Source: Paenibacillus monticola (GTDB taxonomy: Bacteria; Bacillota; Bacilli; Paenibacillales; Paenibacillaceae). From it: a stretch of DNA of 64,000 bases. Both the position numbers and the translations under genes were made by a program. Below, one piece after another: positions 28,850 to 38,219 of this stretch. The stretch is taken from NCBI RefSeq assembly GCF_009664975.1, contig NZ_WJXB01000003.1:434001-498000 (forward strand), read 5' to 3'. Numbering within the stretch: position 1 is the first letter of the stretch; each line of letters begins with the position of its first letter. The notes beneath the pieces are model-generated. The model did not search any database. It worked only from the letters and a program-made list of their open reading frames with translations, and was not told the origin of the DNA.

Positions 28850-28943
28850 ATGATGACATCCTTTCTCCACGATTGAATAACAGTCTGCTTTTCTCCAATA
28901 TCGCGGCCAGAAGCTTAAAATTTTAACTATCTTGTAACAAGAT

Positions 28944-28972
28944 CATACCGCCCTTGAGACAAGGGCGGTATG
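28944..28972. terminator. hairpin between pflB and pflA
   Basis: A perfect 12-bp stem (28944-28955 with 28961-28972) without a clear T run. It is better read as a processing/stability or partial attenuation element between the two cotranscribed genes than as a full terminator. Confidence 0.65.
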
Positions 28973-29018
28973 GCCTTGCAGCTATTTCACTGCGTATTTA
29001 AAATCATTATTAATTAAA

Positions 29019-31280
29019 TTACATTGCACCATGGAAAGTACGTGTAACTACATCCATTTGTTGCTCACGAGTCAGCTTAACAAAGTTAACTGCATAGCCA
29101 GATACGCGGATAGTCAATTGCGGATAATTCTCTGGGTGCTCCATAGCATCCAGTAATTGTTCGCGGGCAAATACGTTAACATTCAGGTGATGACCTTTGC
29201 TGTTAAAGTATCCATCAAGCATAGATACAAGGTTGGATTTACGTCCTTCTTCTTCTTTACCCAGTGCTTTTGGCACGATAGAGAAGGTGTTGGAGATACC
29301 ATCCATGCTATCTTCATACGGCAATTTGGCTACGGAGCTCAAGGAAGCCAAAGCACCTTTCTTGTCACGTCCGTGCATTGGGTTAGCACCTGGTGCAAAT
29401 GGTTCACCTTTTTTACGTCCGTCAGGAGTAGTACCAGTCTTCTTACCGTATACTACGTTTGAAGTAATTGTCAGTATTGATTGAGTTGGCAGAGAATCAC
29501 GGTAAGTGTGATGTTTACGAATCATAGTCATGAAAGATTCTACCAATTCTACTGCAATGCTGTCTACAGCGTCGTCATTGTTACCGTAGCAAGGGAATTC
29601 GCCTTCAGTTGCGAAGTCAATAGCAATTCCTTGTTCGTTACGGATAGGTTTTACTTTAGCAAATTTGATAGCACTCAGGGAGTCAGCTGCAACCGACAGA
29701 CCAGCGATACCACAAGCCATTGTCCGCAGAATATCACGGTCATGTAAAGCCATTTCAACACGTTCGTAGGAATATTTGTCATGCATATAGTGAATAACAT
29801 TCAATGTGTTTACATAAGTCTTTGCAAGCCATTCCATCATTGCTTTGAAGCGTAACATTACTTCATCATAATCAAGAACATCGGAAGTAATGCGCGGCAT
29901 TTCAGGTCCAACTTGTACGCCGGACTTTTCATCCACACCACCGTTTATTGCGTACAGCAATGCTTTTGCCAAGTTGGCACGAGCACCAAAGAACTGCATT
30001 TGTTTACCGATACGCATTGCGGATACACAACAAGCGATACCGTAATCATCGCCGTAAATCGGACGCATTAGATCATCGTTCTCGTATTGAATGGCACTAG
30101 TTTCAATTGAAACCTTTGCACAGAATTTCTTAAAGCCATCAGGCAATTTCTCAGACCACAGAACAGTAAGGTTTGGTTCTGGTGCTGGTCCCAGGTTGTA
30201 AAGAGTGTGCAAGAAGCGGAAACTGTTCTTCGTAACACGAGTTTCTCCGTTAACTGACATACCACCAATGGATTCTGTAACCCAAGTAGGGTCACCACTG
30301 AACAAATCGTTGTAATCAGGTGTACGTAGGAACTTAACAATACGAAGTTTCATTACGAAATGGTCAACCAGTTCTTGTGCTTGTTCTTCACTCAGAACGC
30401 CTTCAGCAAGATCCCGTTCAACATAGATATCAAGGAATGAGGATACGCGTCCAAGAGACATTGCCGCACCGTTCTGTTCTTTGATCGCTGCCAGGTAGCC
30501 GAAGTATACCCATTGGAAAGCTTCTTTAGCTGTGTTAGCAGGCTTGGAAATATCGAAGCCATGCATTTCAGCCATTTTCTTAAGTTCGCCAAGAGCACGA
30601 ATTTGTTCGGAAACTTCTTCACGAAGACGGATTAGATCTTCGCTCATGGAATCCAATTCAAGATTAAGAAGATCTTGTTTCTTGTCTTTAACAAGGAAGT
30701 CAATACCGTAAAGAGCTATACGACGGTAGTCACCGATAATACGACCGCGGCCGTAAGCATCAGGAAGACCAGTAATAATACCTGCTTTGCGGACTGCTCT
30801 CATCTCATTGGTATATGCATCAAACACGCCTTGGTTATGCGTTTTGCGAATATTCGTGAACATGTCAACAATTTCTTGTGGAAGCTCGAAGCCATAGGCT
30901 TTACAAGCATCGATCATCATTTTAATACCGCCAAATGGTTGGATCGAACGTTTGAAAGGTGCATCTGTTTGAACGCCGACAATTTGTTCCTTGTCTTTGT
31001 CAATGTATCCAGGTTTATGGGATACAATGGTGGATACAGTGTTAACATCCACATCAAGAACGCCACCATTAGCAATTTCTTGCTTAGTCATTTCGGAAAC
31101 AAGTTTCCAAAGTTCCTTGGTATTGTGAGTTGCGCCTGCAAGAAATTCTTCCTTGCCTAGGTAAGGTAAAATGTTCTTCTCAATAAAATCATTAACGTTT
31201 ACTTTTCTTGACCATTTGCCTTTTGTAAATCCGCGCCATCCCGACTTAACCTCTTGTACATCTTTTTCGATCACCGACAT
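29019..31280 (-). CDS. pflB: formate C-acetyltransferase (pyruvate formate-lyase)
   Basis: Converts pyruvate and CoA to acetyl-CoA and formate in anaerobic fermentation. The 753-residue protein carries the catalytic adjacent cysteines in [10 protein letters not shown] (about 412) and the glycyl radical motif RVSGYAVNF near the C-terminus (about 728). Preceded by a long leader with Fnr-type sites. Together with adhE it gives mixed-acid/ethanol fermentation. Confidence 0.97.
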   Translation of the reverse strand: MSVIEKDVQEVKSGWRGFTKGKWSRKVNVNDFIEKNILPYLGKEEFLAGATHNTKELWKLVSEMTKQEIANGGVLDVDVNTVSTIVSHKPGYIDKDKEQIVGVQTDAPFKRSIQPFGGIKMMIDACKAYGFELPQEIVDMFTNIRKTHNQGVFDAYTNEMRAVRKAGIITGLPDAYGRGRIIGDYRRIALYGIDFLVKDKKQDLLNLELDSMSEDLIRLREEVSEQIRALGELKKMAEMHGFDISKPANTAKEAFQWVYFGYLAAIKEQNGAAMSLGRVSSFLDIYVERDLAEGVLSEEQAQELVDHFVMKLRIVKFLRTPDYNDLFSGDPTWVTESIGGMSVNGETRVTKNSFRFLHTLYNLGPAPEPNLTVLWSEKLPDGFKKFCAKVSIETSAIQYENDDLMRPIYGDDYGIACCVSAMRIGKQMQFFGARANLAKALLYAINGGVDEKSGVQVGPEMPRITSDVLDYDEVMLRFKAMMEWLAKTYVNTLNVIHYMHDKYSYERVEMALHDRDILRTMACGIAGLSVAADSLSAIKFAKVKPIRNEQGIAIDFATEGEFPCYGNNDDAVDSIAVELVESFMTMIRKHHTYRDSLPTQSILTITSNVVYGKKTGTTPDGRKKGEPFAPGANPMHGRDKKGALASLSSVAKLPYEDSMDGISNTFSIVPKALGKEEEGRKSNLVSMLDGYFNSKGHHLNVNVFAREQLLDAMEHPENYPQLTIRVSGYAVNFVKLTREQQMDVVTRTFHGAM

Positions 31281-31377
31281 TGCTAAATCCCTCCATTTAT
31301 ATTTATATTTTTTTTGTGAGATCGCAGGCTTGAAGGTTAATCCCGCGTCTTGTTTGATCCCTAAGAATATGAAATGG

Positions 31378-31395
31378 TTGTAATAATTTTCACAA
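31378..31395 (-). promoter_or_regulatory. Rex/Fnr-type operator in the pflB leader
   Basis: On the minus strand TTGTGAAAATTATTACAA matches the Rex consensus TTGTGAA-N4-TTCACAA at 12 of 14 fixed positions, and the Fnr core at 9 of 10. It lies downstream of the inferred pflB start point, a position better suited to repression (Rex) than activation. Confidence 0.5.
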
Positions 31396-31431
31396 TCGAA
31401 ACTTCATAACCGGGACCTTGTCTATACATAC

Positions 31432-31495
31432 ATTTTAGTTTGTTTTCTGAAAAAAGACTGTGACAAATATCACCTTTTCGGTGATATTTGTCACT
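31432..31495 (-). promoter_or_regulatory. pflB promoter with two Fnr boxes (also adhE terminator hairpin)
   Basis: A TAAAAT -10 (31432-31437) puts the start near 31425. TGTGA-CAAATA-TCACC (31459-31474) is centred at -41.5, and GGTGA-TATTTG-TCACT (31480-31495) 21 bp further up. The two boxes are inverted copies of each other and form a 15-16-bp stem followed on the minus strand by TTTTTT, so the same DNA can terminate adhE. Confidence 0.65.
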
Positions 31496-31541
31496 CTCAT
31501 CCAATTTCATGGTGCTTTATTATTTACTGAATTACAGTTGA

Positions 31542-34163
31542 TTAGTTTTCAAATCTTCCGTAGAATGCGTCACGGTATACTTCAGCCAGTTCAGAAACCA
31601 GTGGAAGCTTAGGGTTAGCAGTCGTGCATTGATCTTCAAAAGCTTTGTCAGCCAAGTAATCTACCTTGGATTCGAAGTCCTTTGGATCAAAGCCCAGTTG
31701 TTGGAAAGATTCTTCAATACCCAACTGTTTATTCATATCGCGAATCATGTTAATCAAGCTGTTTACGCCTTCTTCAGTAGTACGAGCAGGCAATCCCAGA
31801 ATGCGGGCAATTTCTGCATAACGCTCGTCAGCTATGAAATGCGAGTATTTAGGGAACGAAGCAAACTTCGTTGGTTTCTTAGCATTGTAACGAATTACGT
31901 GCGGTAGCAAGATGGCATTAGTGCGTCCGTGAGCCGTGTGATATTGACCGCCCCATTTATGCGCCAAGCTGTGGTTGATACCCAGGAAAGCATTAGCGAA
32001 TGCCATACCAGCAAGCGTCGATGCGTTGTGCATTTTTTCGCGGGCAAGTTTATCGGCTTCCAAAGCTGATTTGATCAGGTATTGGTGTACCAACTGAATA
32101 GCTTTGATAGCCAGACCATCAGTGTAGTCACTAGCCATTACAGATACATAAGCTTCGATCGCATGTGTCAATACGTCCATACCTGTATCGGCAACAGCTG
32201 TTTTAGGCAGACTGTAAACAAATACTGGATCGATGATCGCAACATCCGGAGTAAGCTCATAATCAGCCAACGGATATTTAATGTGGTTTTCACCAGTTTT
32301 GTCAGTGATAACAGCGAATGATGTTACTTCCGAACCTGTACCTGAAGTTGTTGGAATGGCAACGAATTTCGCTTTGTTACCCAATACAGGGAACTTGTAA
32401 ACGCGTTTGCGAATATCCATGAACTTCTGTTTCAGTCCGTTAAAGTCAGCATCTGGATGTTCATAGAACAACCACATTCCTTTAGCTGCGTCCATTGGGG
32501 AACCGCCGCCCAGTGCGATGATGCAGTCGGGCTTGAATCTGTTCATCATAGCCGTACCTTTTTCAACTGTAGTTGTAGAAGGATCTGGTTCAACTTCCGA
32601 AAAGACCTCAATGGCTACCGGAGTTTGGCGTTGACGCAAATAATGTTCCACTCTTTCTACATATCCAAGTTTAACCATCATAGGGTCAGTGATAATAGCA
32701 ACACGGGTAATATCAGGCATTTTGGTCAGGTATTGTGTAGAATCCTTTTCAAAATAAATCTTATCCGGCACTTTAAACCATTGCATATTCACTTTACGAC
32801 GGTTCACCCTTTTCACGTTGATCAAGTTGATAGCAGTAACGTTCTGTGATACCGAGTTGCGACCATAAGATCCACAGCCCAGAGTCAGAGAAGGAATATT
32901 TGTATTGTAGATATCACCGATTGCTCCGTGTGTAGAAGGAGAGTTCACAAGAATACGTCCGGTTTGCAGACGGTGCGAGAATTTCATAATAACTTCTTCG
33001 TTGTTGGAGTGGATAGCTGAGCTGTGACCCATGCCTCCAAATTCAACGATCTGTGCTGCGCGTTCGATACCTTGATCTGCATTTTTTACTTTGTAGCAAG
33101 CCAGAACAGGACTGAGCTTCTCAGCAGAAAGCGGGTATTTCGGACCTACGCCTTCAAGTTCAGCTACAAGGATCTTAGTGCCAGCTGGAACCTGAATTCC
33201 GCACATTTCAGCGATCTTAGTTGCAGATTGTCCAACAATTGCCGGGTTAACTGCACATTTTTCCACGTTCATTGCGCCGGAAGTCAGCTTAGCCGATTCT
33301 TCTTTATTAACGAAGTAACAGCCGTTAGCGATCATTTTCTTCTTCACTTGATCAAAGATAGCTTCTTCAATGATTACTGCTTGTTCAGATGCGCAGATCA
33401 TGCCGTTATCAAAAGATTTAGAAAGAATAAGGTCAGTTACAGCCTGATCGATATCCGCACTCTTCTCAATGAAGGCAGGAACGTTACCAGGACCTACGCC
33501 GAGAGCCGGTTTGCCGCAGCTATAAGCTGCTTTAACCATTGCCGATCCGCCAGTTGCCAGAATCAAAGCAACATCAGGATTGTTCATCAGTGCGTTTGTT
33601 TTGTCCATTGTAGGCATTTCGATCCACTGAATACAGTTCTCAGGAGCACCAGCTGCAACAGCTGCGTCACGAAGAATTCTTGCGGATTCGGAACTACACT
33701 GTTGCGCAGATGGATGAAAACCGAATATAATAGGGTTACGTGTCTTAGCGGAAATTAGGGCCTTAAACATTGTGGTAGATGTTGGGTTAGTTACCGGTGT
33801 GATACCCATAATGATTCCGACTGGTTCTGCAATCTTCTGGAAAGCATCATAAGCGTTGTCTTCGATAACGCCTACTGTCTTGTCATACTTGATTCCGTGC
33901 CAGATATATTCTGTTGAGAAGATGTTCTTGGTGATCTTATCTTCGTATACTCCGCGTCCTGTTTCTTCGACAGCCAATTTCGCCAAATACATGTGTTTAT
34001 CAAGTCCAGCCAATGCCATGGCTTGAACAATGTTATTCACTTGTTCCTGGTCGAGCAACATGAATTCTGCTAAAGCTTTCTTTGCTTTGTCAACTACCGT
34101 TTGAATATATTCTTCAGCGGTAGGTTGTTTAACTTGGGCGGCGACTTCATTCTTAACTGCCAT
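31542..34163 (-). CDS. adhE: bifunctional acetaldehyde-CoA/alcohol dehydrogenase
   Basis: Reduces acetyl-CoA to ethanol in two NADH-dependent steps and forms spirosomes. The 873-residue protein has an N-terminal aldehyde dehydrogenase domain (about 1-440), with the catalytic cysteine in FDNGMICASEQ (about 250). An iron-dependent alcohol dehydrogenase domain follows (about 455-873), with GGGSPMDAAK and the iron-binding histidines in DVLTHAIEAY, INHSLAHKWG and TAHGRTNA. It is monocistronic and lies upstream of pflB. Confidence 0.97.
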   Translation of the reverse strand: MAVKNEVAAQVKQPTAEEYIQTVVDKAKKALAEFMLLDQEQVNNIVQAMALAGLDKHMYLAKLAVEETGRGVYEDKITKNIFSTEYIWHGIKYDKTVGVIEDNAYDAFQKIAEPVGIIMGITPVTNPTSTTMFKALISAKTRNPIIFGFHPSAQQCSSESARILRDAAVAAGAPENCIQWIEMPTMDKTNALMNNPDVALILATGGSAMVKAAYSCGKPALGVGPGNVPAFIEKSADIDQAVTDLILSKSFDNGMICASEQAVIIEEAIFDQVKKKMIANGCYFVNKEESAKLTSGAMNVEKCAVNPAIVGQSATKIAEMCGIQVPAGTKILVAELEGVGPKYPLSAEKLSPVLACYKVKNADQGIERAAQIVEFGGMGHSSAIHSNNEEVIMKFSHRLQTGRILVNSPSTHGAIGDIYNTNIPSLTLGCGSYGRNSVSQNVTAINLINVKRVNRRKVNMQWFKVPDKIYFEKDSTQYLTKMPDITRVAIITDPMMVKLGYVERVEHYLRQRQTPVAIEVFSEVEPDPSTTTVEKGTAMMNRFKPDCIIALGGGSPMDAAKGMWLFYEHPDADFNGLKQKFMDIRKRVYKFPVLGNKAKFVAIPTTSGTGSEVTSFAVITDKTGENHIKYPLADYELTPDVAIIDPVFVYSLPKTAVADTGMDVLTHAIEAYVSVMASDYTDGLAIKAIQLVHQYLIKSALEADKLAREKMHNASTLAGMAFANAFLGINHSLAHKWGGQYHTAHGRTNAILLPHVIRYNAKKPTKFASFPKYSHFIADERYAEIARILGLPARTTEEGVNSLINMIRDMNKQLGIEESFQQLGFDPKDFESKVDYLADKAFEDQCTTANPKLPLVSELAEVYRDAFYGRFEN

Positions 34164-34211
34164 CTCCCTCGTCCTCCTGTCAATTTTTGAGTTGTTTTTC
34201 TCTACAAATTC

Positions 34212-34295
34212 ATTCTATCACATTCTATCCCATATGCATAGTGAAATCTTTCACATACTTTAAACTTTATTTGATTCGTTTTCAAAGCGCTTTCA
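34212..34295 (-). promoter_or_regulatory. adhE promoter: Fnr box and cre-like site
   Basis: AGTGA-AATCTT-TCACA (34240-34255) matches the Fnr consensus at 9 of 10 positions. It is centred 42.5 bp above the start point implied by a TAGAAT -10 at 34212-34217. A second TAGAAT (34222-34227) also exists. TGAAAGCGCTTTGA (34282-34295, minus strand) is a cre site with one mismatch. The core GTGAAATCTTTCAC would also fit Rex. Confidence 0.6.
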
Positions 34296-34623
34296 TTCGA
34301 TCATATTGTGGTTTTTAATCCATTTTTTTCATTTTATTCAAACTTGTAAATCCATTTTTTATGAAATTGAAGTCCTTTATTCCTTTTGCGTTACCTTGAT
34401 TCTGCTTTGTTCTTTTTGAATGCAATAAGATTGCCATATTAACTGCTTCCAGTCATTCCTCCAAGTTCCTCCTAGGTTAATAGTGTACCATCCTTCCCCG
34501 TTCAATTATAAGTATAACCATTGAACAACAGTCACCCTCAGGCATTTCTTGCCTAAGGCCATGCAGCGTCGCCCGTATGTAATATAATCCGTTCTTGGAG
34601 TAAGATGCTACCTTGCCTTCAGC
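34296..34623. other. AT-rich gap upstream of adhE
   Basis: About 330 bp, very T-rich on the plus strand around 34310-34430, followed by a stretch with no supported gene. The open frame at 34477-34707 on the minus strand runs through the terminator hairpin of the next operon and is not a gene. Confidence 0.6.
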
Positions 34624-34670
34624 AAGCATGCCAAAAGCCGACCCCAAAGGGCCGGCTTTTGGCATGCTTA
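34624..34670. terminator. strong hairpin after the system 2 operon
   Basis: Nearly perfect 20-bp arms beginning AAGCATGCCAAAAGCCG enclose a 4-nt loop. There is no T tract on the minus strand, so it may act as a 3' stability element or a weak terminator for the binding protein gene. Confidence 0.75.
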
Positions 34671-34707
34671 TTTTAGTTCGATCTAGGCTATAGGATCTGT
34701 TCGACAA

Positions 34708-36177
34708 CTACTCCACTTTAATGGTGTCAAAAAATTTCGATTGTACAGTCTTAGCAGCCGCATCGAGCTGGGCTTTGGAATCTGTGCCTTTTTTGGAGAA
34801 CAGCTCCTGAATGACGTTGGACATTGTTGCATAGTAATCTTGCGTATTGTATTGCGCTTCCGGTTTGCCATCCAACAGAGCCATAATGTCAGGGCTATAT
34901 TGGTAGACGTTGGTATACTTGTCGTAGACGGCTTTTGTTTTCTTGCCGAAATCGGAATCTGCGGAATAGTAATCCAGAAGCGGCGGAATGAAATATTTGC
35001 CGTCTGTTGTGCGTTGCTGCAGAACAGCATCGAGTGCTTCTAAGCCTTTGTCAGAGAAATAGTCGAAGGTAATATAGCGAAAAGCCATTTCTTGCTCGTC
35101 TTTTGTGGCATTAGGATTGATGACCAGATAGTCGCCGCCAAGTACACCGGTATGTTTGCCACCTTTTTCAGCAGCTGGCATTGGGTACGTAAGCACATCC
35201 TCAGGTTTCATTCCACCTTGATTCAACGCTTGCTCGATTACACCATCGGAGCCAGCCATAACCATGGCTGTACGTCCTTGTTGGAATGCGCCTACAGCGT
35301 CACCCCAGCCAAGTGCCCAGTCCTGAGGAATCGCATTGGCTTCCCATCTCAGCTTTTTGTAGAAGTCCAGTGCTTTGACGCCTGCATCAGAGTTGAAGGT
35401 TGCGACAACCTTGCCACCATCAATCTTTTGGATATCGCCGCCTGCTTCGAACAGGAAGTTGGTCCAGTTCCAGCCTGCTTCGTTGCCTTTACCCATTGGT
35501 GCGATACCAGAGATGCCTTTTTTGGTATCCGCTACACCTTTGGCGGTATTCAGCATATCGTCCCAGGTCCAATCCATAGGCGGAACCGCAACACCTTTGT
35601 CGTCGAGCATTTTCTTGTTAATCATCGTTGTTGTAACATAACCCTTTTGCGTGACCCCGAATACTTTGCCATCAATAATGAATTGATTCTGCAGCACCGG
35701 ATTGATCTGATCTTTGAATTCATATTTATTCCACAGATCGGTAATGTCGGCAACCCAGCCTTTTTCCACCAGAAATTTTGCTTCAGTAGCATAGGTGTTA
35801 AAGAAAGTTGGTGCTTCATTGGCCGCCATCTTGACTCCAATTTCACTTACATTGTACTGCCAGTCATCTTTAACGATCTCTACATTCGGATATTCTGCTT
35901 GGAAACGCTTGATCTTGTCATCTTCCTGTGCTCTTATCTCTGTCAGGTCAGGCGTAGGATAGTGAATCTTAATGGTTACTTTTCTCTGGGTGATATCATC
36001 CGTTGGCGCTTCGGTTGCGCTGCTGGCGTTATCAGTTGCGGCATTGGTTACTGCCGGAGATGCTTCCCCTCCCTTGTTTCCCTGTGCATTACCGTTGTTA
36101 TTATTGTTACCGCCGCAGGCGGACAACAATGTGCCGGTCACAAGGAGGCATGCTAACACGCTGGAAAATTTACGCAT
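34708..36177 (-). CDS. extracellular solute-binding lipoprotein, family 1 (system 2)
   Basis: A 489-residue sugar-binding lipoprotein. The lipobox LLSAC is at about 16-20, then an Asn/Gly-rich tether. Mature regions resemble SBP_bac_1 proteins (GGDIQKIDGGKVVATFNS, AFQQGRTAMVMAGSDG). ATG 36177 has AAGGGGAG upstream; an in-frame start six codons earlier is less likely. Last gene of system 2, with a 127-bp gap before it that contains a cre-like site, so it may have its own promoter. Confidence 0.93.
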   Translation of the reverse strand: MRKFSSVLACLLVTGTLLSACGGNNNNNGNAQGNKGGEASPAVTNAATDNASSATEAPTDDITQRKVTIKIHYPTPDLTEIRAQEDDKIKRFQAEYPNVEIVKDDWQYNVSEIGVKMAANEAPTFFNTYATEAKFLVEKGWVADITDLWNKYEFKDQINPVLQNQFIIDGKVFGVTQKGYVTTTMINKKMLDDKGVAVPPMDWTWDDMLNTAKGVADTKKGISGIAPMGKGNEAGWNWTNFLFEAGGDIQKIDGGKVVATFNSDAGVKALDFYKKLRWEANAIPQDWALGWGDAVGAFQQGRTAMVMAGSDGVIEQALNQGGMKPEDVLTYPMPAAEKGGKHTGVLGGDYLVINPNATKDEQEMAFRYITFDYFSDKGLEALDAVLQQRTTDGKYFIPPLLDYYSADSDFGKKTKAVYDKYTNVYQYSPDIMALLDGKPEAQYNTQDYYATMSNVIQELFSKKGTDSKAQLDAAAKTVQSKFFDTIKVE

Positions 36178-36227
36178 TGAAACTCCCCTTTTCAATTCAT
36201 TATTATCTTACAACTTCATCATAAAAG

Positions 36228-36241
36228 AGAAATCGCTTACA
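36228..36241 (-). promoter_or_regulatory. cre-like site upstream of the system 2 binding protein
   Basis: On the minus strand TGTAAGCGATTTCT matches TGWAANCGNTNWCA except at the last base. It suggests separate CcpA control of the binding protein gene. Confidence 0.45.
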
Positions 36242-36304
36242 AACGAGGTGCATTTATATTCCTTTCATGTGCAGGTTTACGATCCATCTAAGAAATTTCT
36301 TTCC

Positions 36305-37177
36305 CTAGCCTTTAACTGCTGACAGCGAGACTCCGCGCATTATAAACCTCTGGAAGACCAGGAAGACGATGATCGGCGGCAGGGTAACAATAAAAAGAAT
36401 AGCAAATTTGATGTTAGTATTGAGTGCTTTTACATTAATGACGTATTTATAGATCGCTGTGGCCAGCGTATATTTATCCTCACTATGCATGACCAGAGAT
36501 GGCCAGAACCAGTCATTCCACGCCGTAGAGAAAATAAAGATCGCCAGTGTTGCAAAGATTGGAATGGATAATGGTACCGCAATGGAGAAAAAGCTTCTGG
36601 GCTCTGAGGCGCCGTCGATGCGTGCTGCTTCAAAGATTTCCGGGTGCAGTCCATCAAAAAAGTTCTTCAGCAACAGAAAATAAAAGGTGTTCGCGCCAGC
36701 AGGCAGCCAGAACGCGGCATACTGATTCAGCAGACCGAGTTCTTTCAGATTGACAAAGTTCGGAATCATATAGCTGGTCGCCGGAATAAACAAGGTCATG
36801 AGGAAGAAGAAGTAGAATGCTTTTTTATAGGGCACATTCATCCGGGATATACTAAACGAAGCCATGCCCAGCACCACCAGTGTCACAACCATATTTCCGA
36901 GGAAAATATATATCGTGTTCCTGAGGAACATCGGCAGATCAATATAATTCATGGCGTCCTTGAGATTACTGAAATGCCATTCCTGCGGGAAAAAATGAGG
37001 TGGAAACGAGTTGACCTCCTGGTTTGACTTCAAGCCGTTGAACATCGTCATTAATATCGGGTACAGCATGGTAAAGACCATAATAACGAGAACTAGAACC
37101 ATTATTCCGTATATTACTTTGTTGCTCGTTTTTTTGAGATCATGCTGCGAAAGTATGCCTCTTTCCGTGTTCTTCAT
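36305..37177 (-). CDS. carbohydrate ABC transporter permease, MalG/CUT1 type (system 2)
   Basis: A 290-residue permease with six helices and the coupling motif FEAARIDGASEPRSFFSIAVP (about 190), ending in GVSLSAVKG. ATG 37177 follows the upstream permease stop by one base and has AAGGAGG 9 nt before it; a longer in-frame start at 37234 would overlap the neighbour and lacks a site. Needs an external MsmX-like ATPase, as none is encoded here. Confidence 0.93.
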   Translation of the reverse strand: MKNTERGILSQHDLKKTSNKVIYGIMVLVLVIMVFTMLYPILMTMFNGLKSNQEVNSFPPHFFPQEWHFSNLKDAMNYIDLPMFLRNTIYIFLGNMVVTLVVLGMASFSISRMNVPYKKAFYFFFLMTLFIPATSYMIPNFVNLKELGLLNQYAAFWLPAGANTFYFLLLKNFFDGLHPEIFEAARIDGASEPRSFFSIAVPLSIPIFATLAIFIFSTAWNDWFWPSLVMHSEDKYTLATAIYKYVINVKALNTNIKFAILFIVTLPPIIVFLVFQRFIMRGVSLSAVKG

Positions 37178-37178
37178 C

Positions 37179-38102
37179 TTAATTGTCCTCCTTGTTAAGC
37201 TTGAACTGTAAGATGCCCAAACCACCAAGGACAATGAACATCAGCATGCCAAGCGCAGTAGCTGTTCCATAATCCAGCCTTGTAAAAGCATACTTCACAA
37301 TCAGCAGCGCATAGGTCAGCGTCGTATTGTTCGGCCCGCCATCCAGCAAAGCCAACTGTGACTGATAACCTTGGGAAGTCGCGATAATCTGCAAAATCAA
37401 CATTAGAATAATGAGATTTCGCAGCGAAGGCAGCGTGATATGACGAATACGGGCCCAAACGCCAGCACCATCAATTTCAGCCGCTTCATACCAATCCCGT
37501 GGAATACTGAGCACAGCGGCCAGATAGATCAACATTCCTGAACCAAACTGCTGCCAGGTCTCCATAAAAACAAGGGACACCATTGACCATCTGCTGTCGG
37601 TAAGAAAGGCAACCTGGTCCAAACCGAGCGAACCTATTAAGGCATTGATCGGTCCCACTGGATCATACAGCCATCTCCAAAGTCCATAGAGTACCACGCC
37701 AGGAACAACGAACGGCAAGTAAGCCGCGACCCGTACAAATCCCCCAAATTTCCGCAGCTCTGAAATCGCGATGGCAAAGGCAATCGGGACCCAGAAGCCG
37801 ATAGCGAGACCTAACACCATGTAATATAGGGTGTTCTTGACCGCCGTCAACACGTCGGGATCAGTAAGCGCTCTGCTGTAATTGTCCAAGCCGACAAAGC
37901 TGTTGCCTTTTACAAAGTCTACATTATAGAAGCTATACAATAAGCCTTTAAATATAGGAACCCACATAAACATAATAAAGATAGCGATCGCGGGCAGGAG
38001 GAACAAATATCCCCAGAAGTTCTTTTTCCAACGATTTTGTTTGTACGGCTTGCTCTCCTGCTTCACCGGCAGGTTCTCGCTTATACTTACGGTTTGGTTC
38101 AT
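37179..38102 (-). CDS. carbohydrate ABC transporter permease, MalF/CUT1 type (system 2)
   Basis: A 307-residue permease with an N-terminal cytosolic tail (MNQTVSISENLPVKQ) and six helices. The coupling motif is YEAAEIDGAGVWARIRHITLP (about 210). Tightly linked to the MalG-type gene. It lies 117 nt after the response regulator gene. Confidence 0.93.
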   Translation of the reverse strand: MNQTVSISENLPVKQESKPYKQNRWKKNFWGYLFLLPAIAIFIMFMWVPIFKGLLYSFYNVDFVKGNSFVGLDNYSRALTDPDVLTAVKNTLYYMVLGLAIGFWVPIAFAIAISELRKFGGFVRVAAYLPFVVPGVVLYGLWRWLYDPVGPINALIGSLGLDQVAFLTDSRWSMVSLVFMETWQQFGSGMLIYLAAVLSIPRDWYEAAEIDGAGVWARIRHITLPSLRNLIILMLILQIIATSQGYQSQLALLDGGPNNTTLTYALLIVKYAFTRLDYGTATALGMLMFIVLGGLGILQFKLNKEDN

Positions 38103-38219
38103 CAGGCTCCCTCATTCCTCTTTTCTTTAGGCCATTATTCACACAATGACTCCTACTTAAATTGTAGGAAAAGAGAAGGGTGCTGAACATGTCTATATCT
38201 ACCGCAATCGTGACTGTTC

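Noticed and set aside
29157..34163. Several plus-strand open frames of 90-240 codons over pflB and adhE
   Set aside because: They are shadows of highly biased genes on the other strand, without starts, sites or recognisable products.
34477..34707. 76-codon minus-strand open frame after the system 2 operon
   Set aside because: It runs through the strong hairpin at 34624-34670, has no ribosome site and no protein-like pattern.
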